A DNA stretch of 64,000 bases. It comes from Alphaproteobacteria bacterium (GTDB taxonomy: Bacteria > Pseudomonadota > Alphaproteobacteria > Reyranellales > Reyranellaceae). The notes below the pieces were generated by a model that saw only the letters and a list, made by a program, of their open reading frames with translations, did not search any database and was not told the origin of the DNA. The DNA lies in NCBI GenBank assembly GCA_019635875.1, contig JAHBYP010000001.1, forward strand, positions 558,001-622,000. Direction: 5' to 3'. The translations under genes and the position numbers were made by a program. This document shows, one piece after another, positions 20,401 to 28,489 of the stretch. Numbering within the stretch: position 1 is the stretch's first letter; every line of letters begins with the position of its first letter.

Positions 20401-23299
20401 AATCGCTGCCGGGGAAGTCGCCGCGCTCCCACAGCGCGCGCATGGAATCGACATAGGATCGGCCTTCGCTGCCGAATTCCGCCGGCAGGTCGAGCAACTC
20501 CGTGAACCGCGCGTTCGACAGGCGGATGCGGCGGTCCGCGCCGACCAGGGCTGAGCCGACCGGCATGGTCTCGATGATCGTCCGCGCCGTCGACAGCGCG
20601 TCCTCGGCGTCGGCGCGCGCGCGCGCCAGCGCCTCCTGCTGGCGCCTGCTCTCAGTGATGTCGACATAGCTGCCAAGCACCCCGCCATCGGCCAGCGCCG
20701 TGAAGCGGAACTCGACATGCCGTCCGCTGGGCATCCGCCGTTCGTAGCGCAGATCGCGCTCGTCGCGGATGCGGGTGAAGAACTCGCGGACGCGGTCGTC
20801 GAACGGGGCGTCGCCGGGGAAGTCGCCGCGCCGCCAAATGTGGCGCATGGCATCGACGTAGGGCCGGCCCTCGGCGCCCAGCTCGTCGGGCAGCTCAAGC
20901 AGCTCAGTCAGGCGGCGATTGGACAGGCGGATGCGGTTGTCGGCGCTGATCAGCGCGGCGCCGATCGGCATGGTCTCGATGATGGTGCGCGCGGTCGACA
21001 GCGCGCCCTCGGCGTCGGCCCGCGCGCGCGCCAGCTCGCGCTCGCGCGCCTTGGCTTCGGTCAGGTCGGTGACCAGTGTGACGACGCCGCCGTCGCGCGT
21101 CGGGTGCTTGGAGATGCGGATCCAGCGCTCGTCCGCAGTCGCCATCTCGCGGTCGCCGAAGGAACTGCGGTGGTGGGCGGCCATCTCGGCGATCCACGCT
21201 TCGCCGCGGTCGCGGTGCTCGGGGCGCACTCTGCCGCGCCGCTGCATCTCGCGCAGCAGATCCTCGTAGCGCCCGCCGATCTTCAGCAGGCCGGGGGTGT
21301 TGCCGAAGAAGCGTTCGTAAGGGTCGTTGAAGACGATGAGGCGAGCCTCGTCGTCGTGCAGCGAGAATCCCGACGGCAGGGCGCGGATGGCGTCCTCCAG
21401 CCGGTTGCGCGCCTGCTCGGCCTCGGCCTGGGTGCGCTTGAGCTCGGTGATGTCGCGATAGGTCGCGACGATCTCGCCATTGGGCAGTGGCCGCGAGGTG
21501 TACTCGACGAAGCGCCCGGATCGCGTCCAGCGGCCATACGTGAAGTGGCCGATCGAGCGACGCCGCTCGAGCCAGCCGCGCACGTCGGCCTCGACATCCT
21601 CGATGTCACCGAAATCGCCGCGTTCGACCTGGAAGCGCTGGATGTCGGCGCTGGCGGCGCCGAGATGGGCGACTTCCTTCGGCAGATCCAGCAGGTCGCG
21701 GACCTTCTGGTTGTCGATCGCCCAGCGCAGCTCGCGGTCGAACAGCATGACGCCGTCGCTCATGTTCTCGATCACGACCTGCAGCCGCTCCAGCGCCTGC
21801 GCGGTCTCGGCGCGCGCGCGTTCGGCCTCTTCCTTGGCGGCCGCCAGCTCGTCCTCGTGCCGTTTCAGGTCGGTGATGTCGCGATGCGTCATCACGATGC
21901 TGCCGTCGGGCAGGGGATGGTAGCGGTAGTCGAGCCAGCGCCCGGTCACCGTCCGTCCCATGCGGTCCGCCTCGCCGCGCCAGAAGCGCTCGATCAGGCG
22001 GTCCACGGACGCCTCGGGATCCTTCAGCGGGCCGTAATCGCCGCGCCGGGCCTGGTAGAGGAAGATGTCGCGGATCGTCGGCAGCTTGGCGAGGGTTTCC
22101 TCGTCGACCTGGTAGACGTCGCGGATGGCGCGGTTGGTGTAGCGACAGCGGCCCGCGCGGTCGATCAGGATGACGCCGTCGTCCATCGCATCGAGCACGG
22201 TGCGCATGACGTTCTGCGCCGTCTCGGCTGCGAGCCGCGAGGCCTCGGCCTCCTCCTTGGCGGCGGCCAGCTCGGCCTCGCGCTCCTTGAGCCGCGTGAT
22301 GTCGCGGTGCATCGACAGCACGCCGCCGTCCGGCAGCTGCTTGAAGCGCAGTTCGACGGTCCGACCGGTCACCGTAGGACGCTGGATGACCGCCGCCGGG
22401 TCGTGCAGGACGGCCGCACGGCGGTCGATCTCGGCATCACGGTCGGCGGCCGGGCCGAACTCGCCGCGGTCGAAGCGCCAGGCGATCATGTCGCGCGCCG
22501 TGGCCGTGCGCGCATAGACGCCCTCGGGGATGTCGTGCAACCGGCGGATCGCGGCGTTGCCGAAGATCCGCCGGTCGGCTGAGTCATAGAGCTCGACGCC
22601 GTCGTCGAGATTGTCGAGCACCGTGTTCAGCGTACGCCGGCCGCGCTTGAGCTCATCCTGCAGGTCGGCGTTGTGCGCCAGCGCCGCGCGCAGCTCGGCC
22701 TCGACCGTGTATCGTTCGCGCAGACGACGGTGGACGCCGCGCGTCCACAGCGCCAGCGCGACGAGATAGGCGAGGGAGCCGACACCCAGCCCGCGCGCGA
22801 TGGCATCGTCCTGGAACGCCAGACCGATCGCTTGCGGCAGCAGCGCCGGAACGAAGAATCCGAGCGCCGTCGGCAGATGCAGCGCCCGCGCATAGGCGGC
22901 GTTCACCGTCATCACGCCCAGCGCCACCAGCGGCAGCACCCAGACGAAGCTCGGCACCGTGCCCAAGAGGACGAGAGTCTGCGCGGTCCACCCCAGCCCG
23001 ATGCCGATGGAGATCACCACATAGACCCGCAGCCAGGCCTCCAGGCGATCGTCGGCGGGCTTTCGCCGGACATAAAGGAAGTGGAAGCCGTAGCGGATGG
23101 CGGCCATCGTGCCGTAGGCGATCGCCAGCACGAGCGCGCGCGGCGGTGGCACCGAGTTCCAGATCGAGACCATGACGATCAGCCAGATGGCATCGACGCC
23201 ATAGGGTGAGGACACCATTGAATCGAGCAGCGTTCGGCGCATCGCCGTATCGATGGAATGCGCCGCCGCGGGCGAAGCGGCTGAGACGGGCGTCGTCAT
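17435..23299 (-). CDS. Giant hybrid histidine kinase with nine PAS units
   Basis: Membrane sensor of 1954 residues. Residues about 25-195 hold roughly six hydrophobic segments. From about residue 222 to 1440 there are nine PAS repeats of about 135 residues, each ending in a D-I/T-T/S motif followed by a charged helix such as [10 protein letters not shown]. Then come a HisKA domain (SHEIRTP, phospho-His1465), an ATPase domain (GGTGLGLS), a receiver (phospho-Asp1760 in [11 protein letters not shown]) and an HPt domain (His1901 in AHRLKGSA). The ATG at 23299 is preferred over an upstream in-frame ATG because AGAGGAAC precedes it and the upstream part is proline-rich shadow. A response regulator is encoded divergently. 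Confidence 0.93.
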   Translation of the reverse strand: MTTPVSAASPAAAHSIDTAMRRTLLDSMVSSPYGVDAIWLIVMVSIWNSVPPPRALVLAIAYGTMAAIRYGFHFLYVRRKPADDRLEAWLRVYVVISIGIGLGWTAQTLVLLGTVPSFVWVLPLVALGVMTVNAAYARALHLPTALGFFVPALLPQAIGLAFQDDAIARGLGVGSLAYLVALALWTRGVHRRLRERYTVEAELRAALAHNADLQDELKRGRRTLNTVLDNLDDGVELYDSADRRIFGNAAIRRLHDIPEGVYARTATARDMIAWRFDRGEFGPAADRDAEIDRRAAVLHDPAAVIQRPTVTGRTVELRFKQLPDGGVLSMHRDITRLKEREAELAAAKEEAEASRLAAETAQNVMRTVLDAMDDGVILIDRAGRCRYTNRAIRDVYQVDEETLAKLPTIRDIFLYQARRGDYGPLKDPEASVDRLIERFWRGEADRMGRTVTGRWLDYRYHPLPDGSIVMTHRDITDLKRHEDELAAAKEEAERARAETAQALERLQVVIENMSDGVMLFDRELRWAIDNQKVRDLLDLPKEVAHLGAASADIQRFQVERGDFGDIEDVEADVRGWLERRRSIGHFTYGRWTRSGRFVEYTSRPLPNGEIVATYRDITELKRTQAEAEQARNRLEDAIRALPSGFSLHDDEARLIVFNDPYERFFGNTPGLLKIGGRYEDLLREMQRRGRVRPEHRDRGEAWIAEMAAHHRSSFGDREMATADERWIRISKHPTRDGGVVTLVTDLTEAKARERELARARADAEGALSTARTIIETMPIGAALISADNRIRLSNRRLTELLELPDELGAEGRPYVDAMRHIWRRGDFPGDAPFDDRVREFFTRIRDERDLRYERRMPSGRHVEFRFTALADGGVLGSYVDITESRRQQEALARARADAEDALSTARTIIETMPVGSALVGADRRIRLSNARFTELLDLPAEFGSEGRSYVDSMRALWERGDFPGSDFEERTATFFRLMQQAGGLHYQRQMPSGRHIDFNSTVLADGSFLCTYVDTTEAKRHEEALARARDEATEARRRLVSAMESMADGIAFLDTDERLLLCNEAYRGFMRGMPEIVTPGTKLADAVAHAGLVGAAPPGRAAEWTVATMAALRAGELTLIPYGPQQWARVLMRRGEDGRAVILITDVSQERRRQRDLERALAAAEAAGREATAARALLQDAIDSTPDGFALWDEEDRLIVCNDGYRRYYGGVPLKVEPGLRFAEILAAGFDAGLFVDAPEDRDAFLAATLRMRANPRTAPREHRLRGDLSLQVIDRRTASGGLVSVYADISEQKRRQRELEQARDAAEAAGRDAANARTRLVDAIEALPNGFVLFDAEDRLVLTNQRFLEYYAEIADITVPGVHVREMLTQGAIRGAVSTGSKSVEDWVETRMAMRGNPGAPMETRQPNGRWIVIGERRTREGGLAGIYTDISELKRREAELEQARDEAETANQAKSTFLATMSHEIRTPMNGVLGMMEILERQGIDDEQQSTVETMRESAQALLRIIDDVLDFSKIEAGRLELESTAFSLSGVIEGAMAAVRPQAIDKSLPLSTDIDPGSSDALEGDPVRVRQILLNLVGNAVKFTERGFVRIAASTAPLGDGRIRVLLSVADSGIGMDEALLARLFEPFAQADSSTTRRYGGTGLGLSIVRRLAQLMGGDVSVDSKPGAGTTFRVTLVLRAAPDDSPLRAIAPLAVRARRTQPAALAGRVLVVDDHPVNRKVLVKQLGLLGIAADTAADGIEALSMWRMAAYAAVLADIHMPRMDGYELAGTIRREEGAAATEARHTPLIAVTANAMRGEEERCLAAGMDAYLAKPVTFERLRAALSRWLPIGQDDDEMADATETPAINELTLRAWLGDDPDAVAELLQDFLRDARQAERDIGASLSAGNLPALAATAHRLKGSALAIGARRLAEIVTALEQAGRTGDRAGCQDGLGSLAGELRRVAGEIGR

Positions 23300-23592
23300 G
23301 GGTTCCTCTGACCGGACCGGCCAGCCTCGCACCCCTCTGTCACGCCCATGTCTCGCGCCGAGGGGACGATTGTAACGTCTGTAACGCGATGGAGGCGGCG
23401 GCACCGGGGGAGGGGGCGGCTGCCGGCCGCACGCCAGGCCGTTGCCTCCGGGGTGTTGCATGCGCGACGGCATGCGCTTTGGCCGTGCGCACGGAACCAT
23501 GGCGTACAACCGCCCGGTGGTGCTACTGATTCCGGCTCGCATGAGTCCGCCCGCGCCTTGCAGGCTGGCGCTCAGCCAAGGGGGGAGTGGGC
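23300..23592. other. Divergent gap between hybrid kinase and response regulator
   Basis: About 290 bp with no supported gene. It must hold the promoters for the minus-strand kinase and the plus-strand regulator. I see no clear sigma-70 boxes or strong palindrome; a run of GGGGGAG-type sequence near 23400 is just GC-rich. Confidence 0.4.
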
Positions 23593-24315
23593 GTGGCCGC
23601 GGAAGACCGACCGCATCTGATCGTTGTCGAGGACGACGGCACGCAGCGTCGCCTGCTGCTCCAGTACCTGGAGAAGCAGGGCTTCCGCGTCACCGGGGTC
23701 GACGGCGGTACCGGTCTGCGTCGCACCGTCGAACGCGAGGTGGTGGCCCTGGTGCTGCTCGATGTCGGCCTGCCCGGCGAGGATGGGCTGACGCTGGCGC
23801 GCTGGCTGCGCTCGCGCGATCCGCATGTCGGCATCGTCATGGTCACCGCCGCCGGCGACACCGTCGACCGCGTGGTCGGCCTGGAGACCGGCGCCGACGA
23901 CTACATCGCCAAGCCCTACGAACCGCGCGAGCTGTTGGCGCGCGTGCGCAGCGTGCTGCGCCGCGCGCCGCGTGCGGCAGCGCGGCCGGTCAACGACGGC
24001 AAGCGCGTGCGCATGGGCCGCTGCGAACTCGATCTCGATTCGCGCGCTCTGGTCGATACCGCCAGCGGCGAGTCCGAGACCCTGGCGGCCAGCGAGTTCG
24101 ACCTGCTCAAGCTTTTCGTCGACAATCCCAACCGGCCGCTGGCGCGCGACTGGCTGCTGGAAAGCACAGCGCATCGCGGGCTCGAGGCCTTCGATCGCGC
24201 CATGGACCAGCGCATCCTGCGCCTGCGCAAGAAGATCGAGATCGATCCGGCCCATCCCGAGACCATCCGCACGGTGCGCGGCGTCGGCTACATGTTCGTG
24301 CCGCCGAGGGACTGA
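23593..24315 (+). CDS. OmpR-family response regulator
   Basis: DNA-binding response regulator of 240 residues: receiver domain with acidic pair in VVEDDG, phospho-acceptor Asp57 in LLDVGLPGEDG, the Thr of MVTAAGD and Lys of IAKPYEPRE, then a winged-helix domain with LRKKIE and RTVRGVGYMF. The start is a GTG; 23593 is preferred to the GTG at 23587 because it is better spaced from AAGGGGGG. Encoded divergently from the nine-PAS hybrid kinase, but hybrid kinases signal through their HPt domain, so pairing is plausible and unproven. Confidence 0.9.
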   Translation: MAAEDRPHLIVVEDDGTQRRLLLQYLEKQGFRVTGVDGGTGLRRTVEREVVALVLLDVGLPGEDGLTLARWLRSRDPHVGIVMVTAAGDTVDRVVGLETGADDYIAKPYEPRELLARVRSVLRRAPRAAARPVNDGKRVRMGRCELDLDSRALVDTASGESETLAASEFDLLKLFVDNPNRPLARDWLLESTAHRGLEAFDRAMDQRILRLRKKIEIDPAHPETIRTVRGVGYMFVPPRD

Positions 24316-24349
24316 TGTATGGTCGCTCCGGCAGGAACTGGAGGGAACC

Positions 24350-25159
24350 ATGGCGGGCGGAAAGCTGCTGCTGGTGGGATGCGGCAAGATGGGCGGCGCG
24401 ATGCTCGAGGGCTGGCTGGAGCGCGGCCTCAAGCCCGCTGATCTCGCGGTGATCGAGCCGGTCGAGGCCATCCAGCCGAAGATCGCCGGCGCCTCGATTG
24501 TCGGTTCGATTGACGCCCTGCCGGCCTCCTTTGCCCCCGACCTCGTGGTCCTGGCGGTGAAGCCGCAGACCATGGATGTCGCGTTGCCCGGGCTGCGCCG
24601 ATTCGCCGACGCCGGTGCCACCTTCCTGTCGATCGCCGCCGGCAAGACGCTCGCCTATTTCCGTCGCCATCTCGGCGACAATGCGAAGCTGGTGCGCGCC
24701 ATGCCGAACACGCCGGCGGCGGTGCGGCGCGGGGTGACCGTGTGCGTCGCCGGCTCCGGTGTCGGCCAAGCCGAACGCGCACGCTGCCAGGATCTGCTGT
24801 CGGCGGTGGGCAGTGTCGACTGGGTCGACGACGAGGGCCTGATGGACGCGGTGACCGCCGTCTCGGGCAGCGGCCCGGCCTATGTCTTCCTGCTCGCCGA
24901 GGCGATGGCGGCGGCCGGCGTGAAGGCCGGGTTGCCGGCCGAGCTGGCGACCCGGCTGGCGCGTGGAACCGTGTCGGGTTCGGGCGAGCTGCTGGCGCGC
25001 TCCGACGACAGCGCCGCACAATTGCGCGTCAACGTCACCAGCCCGGGCGGCACGACCGCCGAGGCATTGAAGGTGCTGATGGCCGGCGACGCGATCCAGC
25101 CGCTGTTCGACCGCGCCATCGACGCCGCGACCCGACGCAGCCGGGAGCTCGCCGGCTGA
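24350..25159 (+). CDS. proC: Pyrroline-5-carboxylate reductase
   Basis: Last step of proline synthesis: NAD(P)H-dependent reduction of pyrroline-5-carboxylate in the cytoplasm. The 269-residue protein has the Rossmann start LLLVGCGKMGGAM (residues 6-18), VLAVKPQ, AMPNTPA and the C-terminal catalytic and dimer segment AVSGSGPAYVF plus VTSPGGTT. A GGAGGG site lies before the ATG. Its stop overlaps the start of the next TetR gene (TGATG). Confidence 0.96.
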   Translation: MAGGKLLLVGCGKMGGAMLEGWLERGLKPADLAVIEPVEAIQPKIAGASIVGSIDALPASFAPDLVVLAVKPQTMDVALPGLRRFADAGATFLSIAAGKTLAYFRRHLGDNAKLVRAMPNTPAAVRRGVTVCVAGSGVGQAERARCQDLLSAVGSVDWVDDEGLMDAVTAVSGSGPAYVFLLAEAMAAAGVKAGLPAELATRLARGTVSGSGELLARSDDSAAQLRVNVTSPGGTTAEALKVLMAGDAIQPLFDRAIDAATRRSRELAG

Positions 25160-25803
25160 TGTCGGAGCAGCGCGCCGCCATCGTCGCCACCGCGCTGAGG
25201 CTGATCGCCGCGCACGGCTGGCGCGACGTCACCTTGCGCGCCATCGCGACCGAGGCGGCGGTGCCTTTCGCCGAGCTCTACGCGATCTTCCCGACCAAGG
25301 CGGCGATCGTTGGCGCCTTCCTGGCCGAAATCGATCGCCAGGTGCTCGCGGGTGTCGAGGCGGTGCCCGACCCCGACGAGACCGTCCGCGATCGCCTGTT
25401 CGACACCATGATGCGCCGCTACGATGCGCTCAGGCCGCACCGCGACACAATCGCCGCCCTGGCCGAGGGGCTGGCGCGCGATCCGTTGGCGGCGCTCGCC
25501 CTGCGACCGGCACTGATGCGCTCTATGGCCGTCGTCCTGGAGGCATCCGGCCTGACGGCCGAGGGTTTCGTTGGTGCGTTGCGGCAAAAGTCGCTGGCTG
25601 CCTTGCACGCTTCCGTCCTGCGGACGTGGCTGCACGATGACAGCGCCGATCTCGGCAAGACCATGGTGGCGCTGGATTCGCGCCTGAAGGGGCTCGAGGG
25701 CTGGGCACAACGCCTTGATAGATTTGGCAAAAGCATCCCACGGCGACGTCGGCGACAGAGCCCGGAACCGCCTGCGGCCGAGGCCGAGCCGACAGGCACC
25801 TGA
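25159..25803 (+). CDS. TetR/AcrR family transcriptional regulator
   Basis: Protein of 214 residues with an N-terminal helix-turn-helix: ALRLIAAHGWRDVTLRAIA and EAAVPFAELYAIFPTKAAI. The rest is helical, with a basic tail (RRRRRQ) and a proline-rich end, unusual for TetR and possibly an extra DNA or membrane contact. Coupled to proC by a one-base overlap, yet a proline-related role is not implied. It ends just upstream of a palindrome-bearing promoter for the phasin gene. Confidence 0.8.
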   Translation: MSEQRAAIVATALRLIAAHGWRDVTLRAIATEAAVPFAELYAIFPTKAAIVGAFLAEIDRQVLAGVEAVPDPDETVRDRLFDTMMRRYDALRPHRDTIAALAEGLARDPLAALALRPALMRSMAVVLEASGLTAEGFVGALRQKSLAALHASVLRTWLHDDSADLGKTMVALDSRLKGLEGWAQRLDRFGKSIPRRRRRQSPEPPAAEAEPTGT

Positions 25804-25826
25804 CCGCAAGCGTTGATGGCCGCGTA

Positions 25827-25909
25827 TTGTGCGGTGCACAAAATCACCTTGACGCAACACGCCCCAAGGCCTTACATGGTCATCGTGTTGCAGCGCACAA
25901 AACTGCAAC
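25827..25909 (+). promoter_or_regulatory. Phasin promoter with paired PhaR-like operators
   Basis: A good sigma-70 promoter, TTGACG (25849-25854), 17 bp, TTACAT (25872-25877). It is bracketed by two similar sites with the core TGC-N3-GCA: TTGTGCGGTGCACAA, a perfect palindrome at 25827-25841, and TGCAGCGCA at 25889-25897. A further inverted repeat GTTGCAG/CTGCAAC spans 25887-25909. TGC-N-GCA sites are bound by the polyhydroxyalkanoate regulator PhaR in other alphaproteobacteria, which fits the phasin gene that follows. Confidence 0.6.
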
Positions 25910-25979
25910 CATGATCAATTAGACCTCGATGGCGGCGTCTCCCGGTTGCGCCCTCGGAGTCAGGCACGAGGAGACCCCG

Positions 25980-26531
25980 ATGGCTGCTCGCAAAGCTTCC
26001 GCCAGGGGCGCCAGCGCCGCCAAGCCCACCGTGACCGCGGCCGCCGCGACGGCCCCCGCAATGGAGAGACCGATGACGCAGACCTTCAAGTTCCCCTTCG
26101 CCGATGTCGACTTCACCAAGGTGTGGGGCGAGTTCAAGATGCCGACCGCCGCCGATTTCAAGTTCCCGGCCGCGTTCAACGTCGAGGCCCTCGCCGAGGC
26201 GCAGCGCAAGAACATCGCCGTCATCACCACGGCCAACCAGGCCGCCTTCGAGGCGTTCAAGGCGCTGGCCGAGCGCCAGGCCGACATGGTCAAGGCGATG
26301 ACCGAGGAGTTCAGCAAGTCGGCCAGCGAGATCATGGCCGCCGCCTCCTTCGAGGAGAAGGCCGCCAAGCAGGCCGACGCCGCCAAGAAGACCTACGAGA
26401 CGGCGATCGCCAATCTGCGCGAGCTGTCGGAGATGGTCGCCAAGAGCAACGCGCAGACGCTCGATGCCGTCAACGCCCGCGTCGCCGAGGTGATCGAAGA
26501 GATCAAGGCGATGATCGCCAAGAAGAACTAG
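25980..26531 (+). CDS. Phasin family protein
   Basis: Small polyhydroxybutyrate granule-coat protein of 183 residues. After an Ala-rich, basic leader, the phasin region includes EALAEAQRKNIAVITTANQAAFE and ERQADMVKAMTEEF, followed by a long amphipathic coiled coil (residues 115-183) ending in KAMIAKKN. The ATG at 25980 has GAGGAG upstream; the frame is open 17 codons earlier without such a site. Regulated most likely by the promoter and operator pair upstream, and closed by a strong terminator downstream. The start of PHA metabolism genes is not in the window. Confidence 0.92.
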   Translation: MAARKASARGASAAKPTVTAAAATAPAMERPMTQTFKFPFADVDFTKVWGEFKMPTAADFKFPAAFNVEALAEAQRKNIAVITTANQAAFEAFKALAERQADMVKAMTEEFSKSASEIMAAASFEEKAAKQADAAKKTYETAIANLRELSEMVAKSNAQTLDAVNARVAEVIEEIKAMIAKKN

Positions 26532-26597
26532 GCGCTTTCAGCATTTGGAAATCGTCGGGCCGGCAGCTCCTCCTCCCCCGTTTGCCGGTTCGACTGA

Positions 26598-26624
26598 GGG
26601 CCGCTCCCTTGGAGCGGCCCTTTT
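26598..26624 (+). terminator. Rho-independent terminator after the phasin gene
   Basis: Perfect 10-bp stem GGGCCGCTCC/GGAGCGGCCC with loop CTT, followed by TTTT. Confidence 0.9.
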
Positions 26625-26649
26625 CGCGTCTTCAGGCTATGCTGCTGCC

Positions 26650-26991
26650 ATGACAGAGACCATCGCCTGGGCCGATTTCGAGAAGGTCGACATCCGTGTC
26701 GGCACCATCATCGAGGCGCGCCCTTTCGAAGGCGCGCGCAAGCCCGCCATCCAGCTGGTGATCGATTTCGGCGCCGAGCTGGGCACACGCAAATGCTCCG
26801 CCCAGCTCACGGTGCATTACACGCCCGAGGCGCTGGTCGGCCGCCAGGTGGCCGCTGTCGTGAACTTCCCGCCGCGCCAGATCGGCAAGTTCATGTCGCA
26901 GGTGCTGACGCTGGGCTTTCCCGACGAGTCCGGCGGCGTGGTGCTGATCGCGCCCGACAAATCCGTGCCCAACGGCGGCAAGCTGTTTTAG
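26650..26991 (+). CDS. csaA: CsaA-type tRNA-binding OB-fold protein
   Basis: Protein of 113 residues with the EMAPII-like tRNA-binding OB fold: FEKVDIRVGTIIEA (residues 10-23), ARKPAIQLVIDFG, NFPPRQIGKFMSQVL and GFPDESGGVVLI. CsaA is described as a chaperone-like protein that helps secretion in Bacillus, while its fold binds tRNA; its role in proteobacteria is little known. Single gene, followed by a convergent LysR gene. The length matches the family. Confidence 0.9.
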   Translation: MTETIAWADFEKVDIRVGTIIEARPFEGARKPAIQLVIDFGAELGTRKCSAQLTVHYTPEALVGRQVAAVVNFPPRQIGKFMSQVLTLGFPDESGGVVLIAPDKSVPNGGKLF

Positions 26992-27000
26992 AGCTCATCG

Positions 27001-27025
27001 GTCAACCCGAGCGGAGCGAGGGATC
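27001..27025. repeat. Degenerate half copy of a palindromic repeat
   Basis: GTCAACCCGAGCGGAGCGAG followed by GGATC matches one arm of the large palindromes at 51314 and 62561 with two changes. It lies between the convergent csaA and LysR genes, the usual setting for this repeat. Confidence 0.5.
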
Positions 27026-27037
27026 AAGGGACGCGCT

Positions 27038-27931
27038 TCAGAGGCCGCGTGCCTTCAGCTCGCGCGCAATGTGGGCGACGAAGGCCCTGACCTTCGCCGG
27101 CACCTGGCGGTTGGACGGGAACACGGCATAGATGCCCCGCTCCGGCGTGGTCCAGTCGGCCAGCACCGGCACCAGGCGGCCGGCGGCGATGTCGTCGCCG
27201 ACCGCCCAGTTCGGCAAGGGCGCAAGACCGAGACCGGCACGCGCGCCCGTCAGCAGAGATTCGCCCGTGTCGCACAGCAGGCGCGGCACGACATCGATTC
27301 GCCGGGTCTCGCCGTTCCGGCTGAGCGTCCACAGGCGGCCCCATTCCAACGGTGAGAATCCGAGGCAGGCATGCCTGGTGATGTCCTCGGGAGCGCGCGG
27401 TGCGCCGCGCTCGGCGAGGTAGGCGGGCGCGGCGCAGATGGTGACGCGCGACGAGGCCATGCGCCGCGCGATCACCGCGGGCTCCAGCGAACCTGCGATG
27501 CGGATCGACAGATCGAGCTCTTCCCCGACGAGATTGGCCGGACGCGCCGATTCGATCAGCTCGACCGACAGCGACGGATGGCGCCGCAGGAACGCGGCCA
27601 GCGCCGGCACCAGGAAGACCCGTGCGAACATCTCCGGCGCGCCGACGCGCAGCCTTCCGGCGGGATCGCGGCTGAGCGCCTGCGCTTCGCGGCGCGCGGC
27701 GTCGGCCTCCTCGATGGTGCGCTTGCTCCGCGCATAGAAGGCGCGCCCGGCCTCGGTGACGCCGACCCGGCGCGTCGTACGCTGAAGAAGGCGTACGCCC
27801 AGCATCTCCTCGAGCTCGCGCACCTTCTCGCTCGCCGAGGAGCGCGACAGGCGCAGGGCGGCCGCGGCGCGCGTGAAGCTCGCCTCGTCGACCACGCGCA
27901 CGAAGACGCGCATGACGTCGAGCAGATCCAT
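27038..27931 (-). CDS. LysR-type transcriptional regulator
   Basis: Protein of 297 residues: an N-terminal winged helix-turn-helix (DEASFTRAAAALRLSRSSASEK, residues about 14-36, then LEEMLGVRLLQRTTR) and a periplasmic-binding-like effector domain of the DhbR/AphB group. The ATG at 27931 is chosen as most family members begin MDLL; another ATG lies at 27949, but that codon sits inside the palindrome at 27940-27960. Encoded divergently from a cupin gene that it likely controls. Confidence 0.9.
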   Translation of the reverse strand: MDLLDVMRVFVRVVDEASFTRAAAALRLSRSSASEKVRELEEMLGVRLLQRTTRRVGVTEAGRAFYARSKRTIEEADAARREAQALSRDPAGRLRVGAPEMFARVFLVPALAAFLRRHPSLSVELIESARPANLVGEELDLSIRIAGSLEPAVIARRMASSRVTICAAPAYLAERGAPRAPEDITRHACLGFSPLEWGRLWTLSRNGETRRIDVVPRLLCDTGESLLTGARAGLGLAPLPNWAVGDDIAAGRLVPVLADWTTPERGIYAVFPSNRQVPAKVRAFVAHIARELKARGL

Positions 27932-27939
27932 AGTAGAGT

Positions 27940-27960
27940 TTGTTCGCATTTTCCGAACAA
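27940..27960. promoter_or_regulatory. LysR-type operator in the LysR/cupin divergon
   Basis: Perfect inverted repeat TTGTTCG-CATTTTC-CGAACAA. Its T-N11-A spacing and dyad symmetry match LysR-family binding sites, and it sits between the divergent regulator and cupin genes. Confidence 0.6.
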
Positions 27961-28035
27961 TCTGTCCATCACCGGCCGGCTACCTGTCGCGGCCGATCGG
28001 ACTTACCTCTGCGAAACCTCGAGGAGGAGTTCGAC

Positions 28036-28467
28036 ATGTCTCAGCAGATCGCCGTCGTCGGCCCGAAGGAAGGACAGCACCTCAACGTCCTGGGTGCGCA
28101 CATGCTGGTGAAGAGTGCCGGTGCGTTCTTCGTCGCCGACCATCCGATGCCCGCCGGCTACGCCGTTCCGCCGCACGTCCACGAGGATGACGACGAGGCG
28201 TTCTTCGTCATCGAGGGCGCCCTGACCCTCGACACCGATGAAGGTCCGAGCGTTGCCGAAGCGGGCTCGTTCATCCACCTGCCGGCCGGGGTGCGTCACG
28301 GCTTCCGCAACGAGACTGACGGTGTCACGCGGCTGCTGGTGCTGGGTGCCGCGCAGTCCAAGCTGGCGCCGATGTTCAAGGATCTCGATCGGCTGACCGA
28401 GCGCGGCGGCTTCGCGGCCGAGGACATCGGCGCGGTCTGCGCCGCGCACGGCGTCACGATCGGCTAG
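28036..28467 (+). CDS. Cupin-domain protein
   Basis: Small beta-barrel protein of 143 residues with the cupin 1 motif region PPHVHEDDDEAFFVIEG (metal ligands His and Glu) near residues 52-68 and the cupin 2 region GSFIHLPAGVRHGF near residues 83-96. GAGGAGGAG precedes the ATG at 28036. Likely the target of the divergent LysR regulator. It may be a quercetinase- or pirin-like oxygenase or an isomerase, but no function can be fixed. Confidence 0.88.
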   Translation: MSQQIAVVGPKEGQHLNVLGAHMLVKSAGAFFVADHPMPAGYAVPPHVHEDDDEAFFVIEGALTLDTDEGPSVAEAGSFIHLPAGVRHGFRNETDGVTRLLVLGAAQSKLAPMFKDLDRLTERGGFAAEDIGAVCAAHGVTIG

Positions 28468-28489
28468 CCCGGGAGTCTGCCTGGGATCG

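Noticed and set aside
17936-22582. Long plus-strand frames opposite the nine-PAS kinase
   Set aside because: They mirror the repeated kinase sequence; the repeats in them derive from the PAS units, and no start signals fit.
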